Shown here: one piece after another, positions 1 through 9,900 of the stretch
How positions within the stretch are numbered: position 1 is the first letter of the stretch
Layout: every line of letters begins with the position of its first letter
DNA from: Alphaproteobacteria bacterium
GTDB taxonomy: Bacteria > Pseudomonadota > Alphaproteobacteria > Micavibrionales > UBA2020
Assembly: GCA_030682495.1 (NCBI GenBank)
Contig: JAUXOC010000049.1
Span: 1 to 33,115 of the forward strand
Direction: 5' to 3'
DNA: 33,115 nucleotides
The notes under the pieces: generated by a model
What the model was told of the DNA's origin: nothing
The model's input: the letters and a program-made list of their open reading frames with translations, nothing else
Database searches by the model: none
Translations under genes and position numbers: made by a program

Positions 1-63
1 CCCGCCAGCAGCTACGACCCCGCCCGCCGCCAACGCGGCGGCCCCTTCTGGCCGGGACGGTAA
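1..63 (+). CDS. 3' end of an unidentified protein (partial)
   Basis: Frame 1 is open from the first base and stops at TAA (61-63), giving 20 residues that end in GGPFWPGR. The reading frame uses GC-rich codons like the core genes of the window, and a strong intrinsic terminator follows 13 bases later, as expected at the end of a plus-strand transcription unit. Too little is present to assign a family. The Arg/Gly-rich tail closing on an aromatic residue could belong to an extracytoplasmic or membrane protein, but that is only a guess. Confidence 0.6.
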   Translation, partial: PASSYDPARRQRGGPFWPGR

Positions 64-76
64 AAACCTAGACAAT

Positions 77-107
77 AAAAAAGCCCCCGATTTTCGGGGG
101 CTTTTTT
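77..107 (+). terminator. Rho-independent terminator of the upstream partial gene
   Basis: A hairpin with stem GCCCCCGA / TCGGGGGC and a 3-base TTT loop is flanked by A6 on the left and T6 on the right, so it can terminate transcription in either direction. It lies just after the TAA of the partial plus-strand gene and also beyond the 3' end of the minus-strand DUF5677-like gene. Confidence 0.9.
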
Positions 108-252
108 ATTACAATTATCGGTTCGGAGCTAAAGCCATATAAAGTCGGCACAGCTTTAACTAAGAAACGCTCTACCCCTTTACGCGCCGAAACCCACAGG
201 CTGCACTGGAGTGAAGCGGGTGGACGAAAAGCGCTACTATGCGGCTTTTGAC

Positions 253-990
253 TCAACTCTTATGCAGGGCTGAATATCTTTTTTCAATTTTTTTCAAAGC
301 CTTGGTACAACCAAGGTCATAGGCTTCGTTCATATAAGTAATGATCTGTCTAAAGCTAATATGGGAGAAACTAATTGCTGCCAGATTCCTGCGTTCAGTT
401 TGTTCGTCAACATCCATTATACCCTGATGATAAAAATACTCTGCTAAATCATTGGCATGAACATTTCTTGAGAAGTTACGATACATTATATTATAGAATT
501 CTTTTTTGTTTTCTATGTTTGCAAGTTCCTCGACTGACCTCATAGAAAATCCATGTTTTTGAATTTTCTTTATCTGATCTTCCGAATAGCTTCCTTTAAT
601 TGAGTCGGCCAACTCTTGAAAACTTATATTTTCTGCATCTAAGAACCCTTGTTGAACTGCGTCACGATGCTTCATAATAATTAAACTGTCCATTACAAGT
701 TGGCACACATCGCCGTATCCTTTTTCTTCAACTAACCTTACGAAGCAACCAAATTTTAAGTTGGTTTCAAATAAGCACCTGATAAGAGCTTGGGCTGGCT
801 CCATAAGTTGAAGCTTTTGCAACTGCAAAATGCCGTCAAATAAATCTGTAGCCTTGTGAGCTAAAGCAACATGAATTCGTGTAGTAACCGCTATATCATG
901 AGGCATTTTAAAAAGCATTTCAGAAATCAAAACTCTTGCCAGGGTTTTTAGTTCTTGATTAAGAATGAATAGCTTTTGGGTATTATTCAT
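253..990 (-). CDS. DUF5677-like protein, AT-rich accessory gene
   Basis: The 245-residue product is predicted to be all-helical. Its pattern resembles DUF5677 proteins: a repeated-helix core with ALIRCLFETNLK near residue 85 and an RNFSRNVHAN stretch near residue 175. No biochemical function is established for that family; it is often seen in accessory and defence-rich regions. I prefer the ATG at 990 over the track's TTG at 1020 because AAAGG lies 8 bases upstream of it. In addition, the decayed upstream reading frame ends at a TAA overlapping this ATG (ATGAATAA), the layout of a translationally coupled pair. The gene is far richer in A/T than its neighbours and carries AT-ending codons throughout, which suggests horizontal acquisition. 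The family assignment is from memory of the pattern, not a search. Confidence 0.7.
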   Translation of the reverse strand: MNNTQKLFILNQELKTLARVLISEMLFKMPHDIAVTTRIHVALAHKATDLFDGILQLQKLQLMEPAQALIRCLFETNLKFGCFVRLVEEKGYGDVCQLVMDSLIIMKHRDAVQQGFLDAENISFQELADSIKGSYSEDQIKKIQKHGFSMRSVEELANIENKKEFYNIMYRNFSRNVHANDLAEYFYHQGIMDVDEQTERRNLAAISFSHISFRQIITYMNEAYDLGCTKALKKIEKRYSALHKS

Positions 991-1107
991 GTATGTAACC
1001 TTTAATGCTCCCATGCTCAATATTCAGCCAATAACGGGTATACCTCAACTGCCTGCTCGCTTTAAACCGCCCAGTTCAACCAATCCCTGCAAATCACGCG
1101 TGGCGGT
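983..1107 (-). pseudogene. Decayed C-terminal winged-helix fragment of a Fic-family protein
   Basis: Read on the minus strand from 1107, one frame gives TATRDLQGLVELGGLKRAG and then stops. Shifting by one base near 1050 continues as LRYTRYWLNI and ends at TAA (983-985). Joined, these match the usual C-terminal winged helix of Fic/DUF4172-type proteins, where a TATRDLQDLVEKG-like helix is followed by a TRYYLN-like strand. No Fic catalytic domain (HPFxxGNGR) is present. The fragment is cut exactly where the REP-like palindrome begins (1108). Its stop overlaps the DUF5677-like start, so the two were probably once an operon. The recognition is by motif only; a related winged-helix regulator remnant is the alternative. 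Confidence 0.55.
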
Positions 1108-1184
1108 ATTCCGGCCTACGCCGGAATCCAGAGAACCTTCCGCAAATCGGATAACCGGCACTGGACACCGGCCTGCGCCGGTGT
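1108..1184. repeat. Inverted pair of REP-like palindromes
   Basis: Two palindromes with the same design lie 37 bases apart: ATTCCGGC-CTAC-GCCGGAAT (1108-1127) and ACACCGGC-CTGC-GCCGGTGT (1165-1184). Each has an 8-bp stem and a CTRC loop. The first is followed by CCAG, and the second, read on the other strand, is followed by CCAG too, so they form a head-to-head doublet. This is the architecture of REP/BIME elements mobilised by RAYT transposases. They may also act as transcription barriers after the minus-strand aatA gene. Confidence 0.7.
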
Positions 1185-1196
1185 GACAAGCAGGTT

Positions 1197-2456
<1,260 letters not shown>

Positions 2457-3488
2457 TTATGCGTGAAGATCGATGTTGTTTTTGGCGAACCAGTCGCGGA
2501 TGCCCTTGAGCGACGGATGCGTCAGGTTACTGTTCACATTGCGCCAGCAATAGGGGATGAAATCCAGATATTCCTTGCGCCCCTGCCCGTGGCCGAGACG
2601 GGCGAAAAGACCGAGGCATTTGACCGCCTGCGCCGTGCCGATGGTGGCATATTCGCCTTCAAACAGCTGGCGGTCTTCGATGCCGGTTTTATCGATGAAG
2701 CGGTCACGCATGGCTTGCTCCAGCCCTGCGGGCAGGTCGATGCGCACGTCCTGCAGCAAAAAGACCAGATCGAACGCGGGCGAGCCCATCATATTGCCGC
2801 GCGCATCCGTCATATCCTGAAAATCGATCAGGCCGAGGGCTTTGACGCCTTCGCGCTCCGGCATGTAGTAAAGGTTTTGCGCGCCGTAATCGCCGTGCAG
2901 CAGCACATCATCGAAATGATGCGCCGAGGTGATGGCTTCGCGGAACAAGCCGAGGAAATCCTCACGCTCCCCCGCCGTCGCCTCGCGCTTCAGCACATGC
3001 GGCATGTAATGCAGCAAGAACTGCTCCACGCGGAACAGCCAGTATTCATCGGAATAGGCGACAGATTCAAGCAGCGCCACCGCGGGATCGGCCTTCATTT
3101 TGTGCACCAGCACGTCCACGGCAAGGCCATAGAGCTTGTCGGCGCTTTCTTTTTTGCCGGTGATCAGTTCGAAATACCGCTCGTCGCCGAAATCTTCCAT
3201 TAGCACAAGGCCCAGCGCATGGTCGCAGGCATAGACTTCGGGCACGGTCAGGCCGATGGCCGAGAGTTTTTTCTGCATCGTTTCAAAAACCGCCGTGTCT
3301 TCCAGCGGCGGGCGTGCATCCATCAGCACAGCCGTTTTGCCGTCTTTGACCACACGGAAAAAACGGCGCACCGATGCATCTGCCCGCAGCGGCAGCAAAG
3401 GCGCCTGCGCGAAGGCGGTGCGGTCGACAAAATCGCGCATCTGGGCGGCGCGCGCGTCTTCGGCCAAGGCTTGTTTTTGGGGCTGCAT
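2457..3488 (-). CDS. amgK: Aminoglycoside phosphotransferase-family sugar kinase, AmgK-like
   Basis: A 343-residue protein of the APH/choline-kinase fold. Brenner's motif is intact as VLLHGDYGAQNLYY (H198, D200, N205), followed by the metal-binding GLIDFQDM (D222) and AFDLVFLLQDVR (238-249). The N-terminal PLRADASVRRFFRV resembles the nucleotide-binding start of COG3178 kinases. Members of this group include AmgK, which phosphorylates the anomeric hydroxyl of N-acetylmuramate/N-acetylglucosamine in peptidoglycan recycling. In many alphaproteobacteria this kinase precedes a murU-type nucleotidyltransferase; here it precedes an aminotransferase instead, so the substrate remains inferred. ATG at 3488; the upstream spacer is shared with the divergent small gene at 3652. 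Confidence 0.72.
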   Translation of the reverse strand: MQPQKQALAEDARAAQMRDFVDRTAFAQAPLLPLRADASVRRFFRVVKDGKTAVLMDARPPLEDTAVFETMQKKLSAIGLTVPEVYACDHALGLVLMEDFGDERYFELITGKKESADKLYGLAVDVLVHKMKADPAVALLESVAYSDEYWLFRVEQFLLHYMPHVLKREATAGEREDFLGLFREAITSAHHFDDVLLHGDYGAQNLYYMPEREGVKALGLIDFQDMTDARGNMMGSPAFDLVFLLQDVRIDLPAGLEQAMRDRFIDKTGIEDRQLFEGEYATIGTAQAVKCLGLFARLGHGQGRKEYLDFIPYCWRNVNSNLTHPSLKGIRDWFAKNNIDLHA

Positions 3489-3578
3489 ATGGGTTTCTTT
3501 CTCTGTTCAAAAAACGCTACAAACTATCATTTTCGTGGCGGTTTTGACAGTCGTAACCGCAGATGCGCCGCGGCGTGC

Positions 3579-3607
3579 TTGACCCGCCCTGCGCTTTAAC
3601 ATAAAAT
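3579..3607 (+). promoter_or_regulatory. Sigma-70-type promoter for the small gene at 3652
   Basis: TTGACC (3579-3584) and TAAAAT (3602-3607) are separated by exactly 17 bases, a near-consensus housekeeping promoter. It points to the plus-strand gene starting at 3652, with a leader of roughly 40 bases. A purine-rich AGGGGAG lies at 3615-3621, too far from the ATG to be its ribosome binding site. Confidence 0.55.
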
Positions 3608-3651
3608 AAGAGATAGGGGAGTTTTGGTTAAAACGGCCAAAATTTAATGAA

Positions 3652-4092
3652 ATGTCAAATCATTTCAATAGCATATCTTTGCCGCTGCAAAAGGTCATCG
3701 ACCTTGGCGAAATTGACCGCTGGCTACGCGGTATCGCCGAGCTTGTGCCCCTGCCCGAGCGCACGGAAAGCGCACAGCCCGCCCCGCATGGCAACGACGA
3801 GGATGCGGACGGCTTCTTGCTGTCCGAACATGATTTCAATAGCCATTGCCTGCATTTCGGCAACAGCCACCTGATTACCAGCGGCGATATCGAACGGATG
3901 GTCGGCTTCCGGCAACTGCTGGCAACAGCCTCGCAGCACAACATCCGGCTGGATGTCAGCGACCACGGCGGCGGGCATCTGGAAGTCTGTTTCAGCCCCG
4001 ACGAACCTTTCCGCGACAGCTGCGTCTTCGGTGCCAGCTATGCCAACGTGCTGCCCGTTGTCTTCACGCGCGGGCAAAACGCCTTGCGCTAG
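3652..4092 (+). CDS. Hypothetical protein, 146 aa
   Basis: I do not recognise this protein. Its third codon positions are strongly G/C-biased along the whole frame, as in the neighbouring genes, and a good promoter precedes it, so I take it as real rather than the overlapping minus-strand frame. It has no signal peptide or membrane segment. The middle is acidic (GNDEDADGFLLSEHDF, about residues 47-62), followed by a short helix region and a C-terminal HLEVCFSPDEPF stretch that may be a beta strand and turn. Translation start is uncertain: neither the ATG at 3652 nor the out-of-frame one at 3647 has a clear Shine-Dalgarno. It precedes the nitrilase-family gene by about 100 bases and may share transcripts with it. 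Confidence 0.6.
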   Translation: MSNHFNSISLPLQKVIDLGEIDRWLRGIAELVPLPERTESAQPAPHGNDEDADGFLLSEHDFNSHCLHFGNSHLITSGDIERMVGFRQLLATASQHNIRLDVSDHGGGHLEVCFSPDEPFRDSCVFGASYANVLPVVFTRGQNALR

Positions 4093-4149
4093 GCCGCCTT
4101 CCGATAAAAAACTTTCCGGCACATAAAAAAAATGATAGGCGTGATAAAC

Positions 4150-4171
4150 CGCCTTCAAACAGGCGTTCTTT
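4150..4171 (+). terminator. Weak hairpin with T-rich tail between the small gene and the amidohydrolase
   Basis: CGCCT-tcaaac-AGGCG is followed by TTCTTT, then by the ribosome binding site of the next gene. The short stem makes it a weak terminator or attenuator at best. Confidence 0.3.
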
Positions 4172-4190
4172 ATAGCCGGAGGAGCCGAAG

Positions 4191-5126
4191 ATGACGCAGC
4201 CCACTCTCAGCATCGCCCATTGGGTCGCGTGCCTGTCGTACAAAATTGAATCGCTGGCCGATTTTGCCGCGCTGGTCGAACGGCAGCTGGCGCGCGCGGC
4301 GGCGGAGAAGGCCGATATTCTGCTCGCCCCCGAACATATCAGCGAATACTGGATGAGCTTTGCGCCGAAAGACCTGCCGCTGACGCAAGAGCCGGACTGG
4401 ATCGCGGATCGTGCCGCCGAAGTGCTGCCGCTGCTACAGGCCGCCGTCCGCAAAACCGGCGTGGCGCTGGTCGCCGGTTCGTTTTCATTCCGCGATGCGC
4501 AAAGCGGGAAATGCCGTAACCGCAGCTATATGCTCTTCCCCGACCACGAGCCTGTCTTTCACGACAAATTCGTCCTCACGCCGTCCGAAAAAGATTGCGA
4601 CGGATGGTTTTTTGAAACGGGCAGCACGCTGAATGTTTTCGACTGGCGCGGTCTGCGCCTGTCGCTGATTATCTGCCTTGACGTTGAAATGCCGCATCTG
4701 GCGCATCTGCTGGCGCAGGAAGACATCGATCTTTTGCTGGTGCCGTCCATGACCACGCAGCAGGCGGGATACCACCGCGTGTTCAGCTGCGCCCGCGCGC
4801 GCGCTGTGGAGTTGTTTACCGCCGTCGCCGTCGTCGGCTGCACCGGCGGCGCCACGGGTGCAGATGGCAAACCGCGCGAAACCTATAATGGCGGTGCGGC
4901 TGTTTATATCCCGTCCGAAGTTGTCTTTGGACATACCGGAATCTTCACCGACCTGCCCGTGCACAAAACAGCAGATGATGCGGGGGCATGGCTTTTGTCC
5001 AAAGATATTCCGGTCGGAGAAATACGCGATATCCGGCGCGGTGTTCAAGGCGCGGCAGAAGCCTGGCCGGGCGTCTGGGACGCCGGACACGTCCGCATCA
5101 AGCGCGACGTGCAGAAAATTTGCTGA
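4191..5126 (+). CDS. Carbon-nitrogen hydrolase (nitrilase superfamily)
   Basis: A 311-residue single-domain protein with the complete Glu-Lys-Cys catalytic set of the nitrilase superfamily: APEH (E48), FHDKFVLTP (K126) and LIICLDVEMP (C162). These enzymes hydrolyse amide or nitrile bonds through a cysteine thioester. The context of C162 (CLDVEMP, comparable with the CYDVEFP of aliphatic amidase/N-carbamoyl-type branches) points to an amidase rather than a true nitrilase. There is no membrane domain, so it is not an Lnt. The start is supported by GGAGGAG seven bases upstream of ATG 4191. Substrate cannot be told from neighbours. It is convergent with the GNAT-like gene, with only 12 bases between the stop codons. 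Confidence 0.85.
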   Translation: MTQPTLSIAHWVACLSYKIESLADFAALVERQLARAAAEKADILLAPEHISEYWMSFAPKDLPLTQEPDWIADRAAEVLPLLQAAVRKTGVALVAGSFSFRDAQSGKCRNRSYMLFPDHEPVFHDKFVLTPSEKDCDGWFFETGSTLNVFDWRGLRLSLIICLDVEMPHLAHLLAQEDIDLLLVPSMTTQQAGYHRVFSCARARAVELFTAVAVVGCTGGATGADGKPRETYNGGAAVYIPSEVVFGHTGIFTDLPVHKTADDAGAWLLSKDIPVGEIRDIRRGVQGAAEAWPGVWDAGHVRIKRDVQKIC

Positions 5127-5138
5127 GACTCAAAAAGT

Positions 5139-6374
5139 CTAGCCCGGCTTGGCGGCTTTGGCCGCAGGCGCTGAGGCTGTCGGTGCAACGGCAGGTTTCG
5201 AGACAGGGATGGTATCAACCCCCATTTGTTCGCCGATAGAAGCGTTTTGAAACGCATTGGAGTCAAATTTTTTGCTGTTCACCGCTTTTTCCATGAAATC
5301 CCACGCCTGCTCTTTAAGCGCGAGGAAGTCCAGTTTCGGCTGCACGGCAACGCTTTGCCCCGCAGACTTCAGGCTGTCAAGTGCAGCGGATTGTTTAACC
5401 CAGTCGGGGTCTGATTCAATGTCGTATTGCCCTGCCGCGACATAGGCGGAAAAGTGATAAAGGTGAAACCGCATGGCCTCGACCGACAGGCTTTCCGGCT
5501 GGCGCACAAGCCCGCGCGTGGATTCAGGCCCCGGCGCACCGCGCACGATGAGGTTAAGATCGGTACAAGGCTCCCCGCCTTCGTCGCGCGGCACCAGCGG
5601 CAGCTGCACGTAATCAAAACCGACTTCGCGAAAGCCAAGGCTTTCGTAATAATGCCTGCGCCAGAACTGATCCGTCTTCGCGCCCGCCGTATCGACGAGG
5701 ATGGATTCAATCGACATATTCAGCGGCGCGTTCTGCTCGGCGACCTGAATCATATCCACTGTTTCCGGTTTTTTATCCTTGCCATAGGTCGAGGCGATAA
5801 AACGCCGCCCCTCTTCTTCGGCGACTTTCAGCGTCATATCGCCAAGGCCGAGCGAGCGCACCTGCGGATCGACGAAGCTGTAAACCAGTGACTGCGTGCC
5901 GTCGATGTCGGCAGCGACGCGCGCCTCTTTCACCGCGCTCAGGTTCATGACGTTACGTGCCGCGACGATTTTGCCGTCCTGATCTTCCACCAAAATCCAT
6001 TGTTCCAGCGACGGCGCATCGCTGGTTTTGACTTTGTTCATGCCAAGAAGTTTTTCCAGCTCTTCGCGTTCTTCTTCGAGCGGGAAGACTTGTTCGTAAA
6101 GCCCGTACATCCGCGCCATCAATGCGGCGTTTTCGGGTTTGGCACCATCGGTGATGACATGTACCTTCAGCGTGGACTGGTAATCAGCCTTTGCTGCGGC
6201 AAGGTCTTGTTTGTCGCTGAAGTCATAGCCCTTGTCCGGAAAAAGCATCGCCGCCGAAGATTTCGCATCCATCAGCTGAATACGCATTTCTTCCATCGCG
6301 TTTTTGGCTGTATAGAGCATTTGCTGCGCGTCGGCTTGAATTTCCTTGCGGCTGCGGCTTTCTTCTTCGGACAT
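5139..6374 (-). CDS. GNAT-like acetyltransferase domain protein with a low-complexity tail
   Basis: The 411-residue product begins with a charged helical segment (about 1-60). A central region then shows GNAT features: SFVDPQVRSLGLGDMTLKVAEEEG (about 165-188) resembles the beta4 strand and acyl-CoA pyrophosphate loop, and FWRRHYYESLGFREVGFDYVQL (about 240-261) resembles the usual Y-E-x-L-G-F helix. The C-terminus is a disordered Ala/Pro/Lys tail of about 25 residues. The track start at 6386 is a GTG without a ribosome binding site; the ATG at 6374 has AAGTGG upstream and is preferred. The acceptor is unknown. An unusual perfect inverted repeat lies just upstream. Confidence is high that the gene is real and moderate for the fold. 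Confidence 0.65.
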   Translation of the reverse strand: MSEEESRSRKEIQADAQQMLYTAKNAMEEMRIQLMDAKSSAAMLFPDKGYDFSDKQDLAAAKADYQSTLKVHVITDGAKPENAALMARMYGLYEQVFPLEEEREELEKLLGMNKVKTSDAPSLEQWILVEDQDGKIVAARNVMNLSAVKEARVAADIDGTQSLVYSFVDPQVRSLGLGDMTLKVAEEEGRRFIASTYGKDKKPETVDMIQVAEQNAPLNMSIESILVDTAGAKTDQFWRRHYYESLGFREVGFDYVQLPLVPRDEGGEPCTDLNLIVRGAPGPESTRGLVRQPESLSVEAMRFHLYHFSAYVAAGQYDIESDPDWVKQSAALDSLKSAGQSVAVQPKLDFLALKEQAWDFMEKAVNSKKFDSNAFQNASIGEQMGVDTIPVSKPAVAPTASAPAAKAAKPG

Positions 6375-6386
6375 GGCATAATCCAC

Positions 6387-6407
6387 TTGCTATTTAAATG
6401 ATAGCAA
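6387..6407. repeat. Perfect 7-bp inverted repeat just upstream of the GNAT-like gene
   Basis: TTGCTAT-ttaaatg-ATAGCAA lies 13 bases upstream of the likely ATG at 6374. The spacing suggests either an operator over the promoter or an mRNA hairpin that shields the ribosome binding site. A nearby direct repeat, ATTAACCG-att-ATTAACCG (about 6424-6442), lies further upstream. Confidence 0.5.
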
Positions 6408-6449
6408 ATATTACCATATTGAAGATTAACCGATTATTAACCGGCCGCG

Positions 6450-6869
6450 TTAATCTTTCTTGTTCTTGTCTTTGCTGATTTTTTTGCCGCCGGCCAGCTG
6501 GTGGATGGCATCGACATGGCTTTGCGATGCCCTGCCGGGACGGCTCACGGCACCGCGCGGTTCCGCCTCGCCAAAACCAAAGCCGCCATCGCTGCGCCCG
6601 CCTTTGAGGCTTTCAAGGACGGCCACGCCGAATTCGCCGGTTTCATCCGCCGCAATCTCGACTTTTTTGCCACCGGAGACTTTGCGCGGACTGTCTGCAT
6701 GATTGACCGCATGGGTGACGATGCTCTGCAAATGCGGCGCGACAAGACCGAGCAGCAATGAATGGTCTTTTTCCAGCCACGACTGCAACAGGCGCTGCGC
6801 CTTCAAGTGGTTGCCGCCGGATTTTTCAAGCGCATCGCGCACGCGGGACAAGGCATATTCTTGGCTCAT
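6450..6869 (-). CDS. Hypothetical protein downstream of mfd, 139 aa
   Basis: No family recognised. From the ATG at 6869 (MSQEYALS), which has GGGGAG nine bases upstream, the protein starts with a helical pair (RVRDALEKSGGNHLKAQRLLQSWLEKD, about 9-35) of the kind seen in small helical adaptor or DNA-associated proteins. It continues with a Gly/Arg-rich stretch (about 85-110) and ends in a lysine-rich tail KKISKDKNKKD. The extended start at 6908 in the track overlaps the end of the mfd spacer and lacks support. It follows mfd by about 50 bases on the same strand, so it is probably read through from sdhE-mfd. Confidence 0.65.
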   Translation of the reverse strand: MSQEYALSRVRDALEKSGGNHLKAQRLLQSWLEKDHSLLLGLVAPHLQSIVTHAVNHADSPRKVSGGKKVEIAADETGEFGVAVLESLKGGRSDGGFGFGEAEPRGAVSRPGRASQSHVDAIHQLAGGKKISKDKNKKD

Positions 6870-6918
6870 GGGCATCTCTCCCCTGTTGATCTCTTTGCAG
6901 CATGGCACAGGCGGCGGG

Positions 6919-9900
6919 TTAAATCAAACCCGCCATCTCGTTCAAAATCTTATGTGCGCCGCGCACGCGGGTGTTCAGGTCGTCCCAGCTGCGCATAAAG
7001 ACCATTTTCTGGTCTTCGGGACGGATTTTGGCCGTGCCGGTCTGTTTCTGGATATAGGCGACCAGTTTTTGCAGGTCGATCTTGCTGCTGGCGTGCAGTG
7101 ACAAAACCGCGCCTTTCGGCCCCGCTTCAATGCGGTCCACACCCGCACGGCGGCAGAGCTGTTTGATCTCCATCAGATCGAGGAGATTTTCGACATCGAT
7201 GGGCAGCGGGCCGAAACGGTCGATCAGCTCGGCAGCAAAAGCCTCGATTTCCTCGCGGCTCACAAGCGACGCGGCGCGGCGATACATCGACAGGCGCAGA
7301 TTAAGATCGGGGATATAATTTTCAGGGATCAAGACCGGCATGCCGAGATTGATCTGCGGCGACCAGTGATCTTCAAAAGCGTCTTCGGCGCTGAGCTTCG
7401 CGCCAGTTCTGGCGGCGGCGACGGCTTCTTCCAGCATCTGCTGATAAAGCTCGACACCGATTTCCTTGATGTGGCCGGATTGCTCTTCGCCCAAAAGATT
7501 GCCCGCGCCGCGAATATCGAGATCATGGCTGGCGAGCTGGAACCCTGCGCCCAAGGTGTCGAGCTGTTCAATCGCCTGCAATCTTTGCTCTGCCGCTTTG
7601 GTCATCTTTTTGCCCGGCTCGAAGGTCAGATAGGCATAGGCGCGTTGTTTCGACCGGCCAATACGCCCGCGCATCTGATACAGCTGCGCAAGGCCGAACA
7701 TTTCGGCGCGGTGGATCATCATCGTATTCGCATTCGGGATATCAAGGCCGGATTCGATAATACTGGTCGACAAAAGAATGTCATAGGCGCCTTCGTAAAA
7801 CGCCGTCATTTTGTCTTCCAGCTCTTCGGTCGGCAGCTGGCCGTGCGCGACGAGCAGTTTCAGCTCCGGCACCAGCGTTTTGAGGCCTTCTTCGAGGTCT
7901 CTGAGGTCGGCGATGCGCGGGCAGACATAGAAAGATTGTCCACCGCGATAATGTTCACGCATCAGCGCATCACGCACGACCACAGGGTCATAGGGCAGCA
8001 CAAAAGTTTTCACCGCCAGACGGTCAAGCGGCGCGGTGGTAATCAGGCTCAGTTCACGCACACCCGTCAGCGCCATTTGCAATGTCCGCGGAATGGGTGT
8101 TGCGGTCAGCGTCAGGACATGCACGTTATCCTTGAGCGATTTCAGACGTTCTTTTTGCTTCACGCCAAATTTCTGTTCTTCATCGACGACCAGCAGGGCG
8201 AGGTTGTTGAATTTGACTTTTTCGGCCAGCAACGCATGGGTGCCGACAATAATATTGATCTCGCCGCTCGCCACCTCGGCGCGGACCTGATCGGCCGATT
8301 TGCCCGAAACGAAACGCGACAACAGCCCGACCTTGATCGGGAAGCCCGCAAAGCGTTTGGCGAAACCCTGATAATGCTGGCGCGCCAGCAGCGTCGTCGG
8401 CGCAATCACCGCAACCTGAAACCCCGCCAGCGCGGCCACGGCGGCGGCGCGCAGGGCAACCTCGGTTTTGCCAAAACCCACATCACCGCAGACAAGGCGA
8501 TCCATCGCCTGATCGCGGCTCAAATCGCCCAGCACGTCTTCGATGGCTCTTTGCTGGTCTTCTGTTTCGGGGTACGGGAATCCGGCGGAGAATTTTTCGT
8601 AGCCGCCGCCGATGGCCTCAATCGGTTCGGTCTGGCGCAAGACGCGCTGCGCTGCAATTTTTAAAAGTTCGTCCGCCAGCGCCAGCAGATCACGCTTGAC
8701 GCGCGCGCGGCGTGCCTGCCATGCCGTACCGCCGAGGCGGTCAAGCACTGCCCCCGCCTCCGCCGCACCATAGCGCGACAGCACATCCAGATTTTCGACA
8801 GGCACAAACAAGCGGTCACCTCCGGCATAAATCAGCTTCAGGCAATCATGCGGAATACCATCGACGACAACGGTTTCCAGTTTTTCAAACTGGCCGATGC
8901 CGTGTTCTTCGTGCACCACGTAATCGCCTTCGTGCAGCTGGCTGATCTCGAAGACGAAAGCATCGCTTTTCTTTTTCTTGCGCGTCACGCGCGCCAGACG
9001 GTCGCCGAGCAAATCCTGTTCGGTCAGTACGGTCAAACCTTTGCATTCGAACCCTTTGCCGAGACCGAGGACGGCCATGCCCACTTCGCGCGCTGGCTTT
9101 GCCGCGCCGGTCAACACCGGATGCGCGCCGATGTCTTTCAGGCCTGTCATGCCGTGCTGCTGCAAAATCAGCTTCAGGCGGTCTTTCGATCCTTCGCTAT
9201 AGGCCGCGACAATCACCTGCCGCTGTGCGCGCAGCAGGGATTCCAGGTATACTTTTATTTCATCATAAAGTCCGGCGCCGTTTTGCGCCCGTACATCTGC
9301 GAAATCGCGTCCTTTGCGCCCGCCCGCATCCGCCTGCCCCGGCGTGGGCGCGAAGGGCACCAGATCAAACACCGTATGCGCCGCCAAAGTTTTATGCCAT
9401 TCGGCATTGGGCAGATAGACCTGATCCTTCGGCACGGGGCGATAAATCAGCCCTTGGTTTTTCTGATCCTTCGGCTTCACATCGGCCTTGAGGATCGACA
9501 GGCGCGCCTGATAAAGATCATCGACCTGCTGCATACGCGTATCACGCGCCTGTTCGGCCTGATAATCGACCATCACCTGTGCCGCAGGCATATAATCAAA
9601 CAGCGTTTCCAGATTTTCGTAGTAAAACGGCAGCCAGTGTTCCATACCCGCATGCTTGCGCCCCGCGCTGACGGATTCATAGAGCGCGTCTTCTTCACGC
9701 ACTGCACCGAAGGTTTCGCGGTAACGGCTGCGGAACAGCTGGATTGCCGTATCGTTCAGTAACACTTCGGAGACGGGGTAAAGCGCAAGACTGCTGCACT
9801 CTTCCGTTGTGCGCTGGCTGAGCGCATCGAAGGCGCGGATATGTTCGACGTCATCGCCGAAGCAATCCAGACGCAGCGGCGCAGGCGCGCCGGAGGGGAA

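Noticed and set aside
68-256. 62-aa minus-strand ORF
   Set aside because: It runs through the strong terminator at 77-107, which encodes its last residues, and has no ribosome binding site. It may be a decayed or repeated element but is not supported as a gene.
5126-5140. AGACT-caaaa-AGTCT hairpin between the amidohydrolase and GNAT-like genes as terminator
   Set aside because: The stem is five base pairs, AT-rich and lacks a T-tract, so it is too weak to call.
7366-8664. 432-aa plus-strand ORF
   Set aside because: Antisense shadow of mfd.
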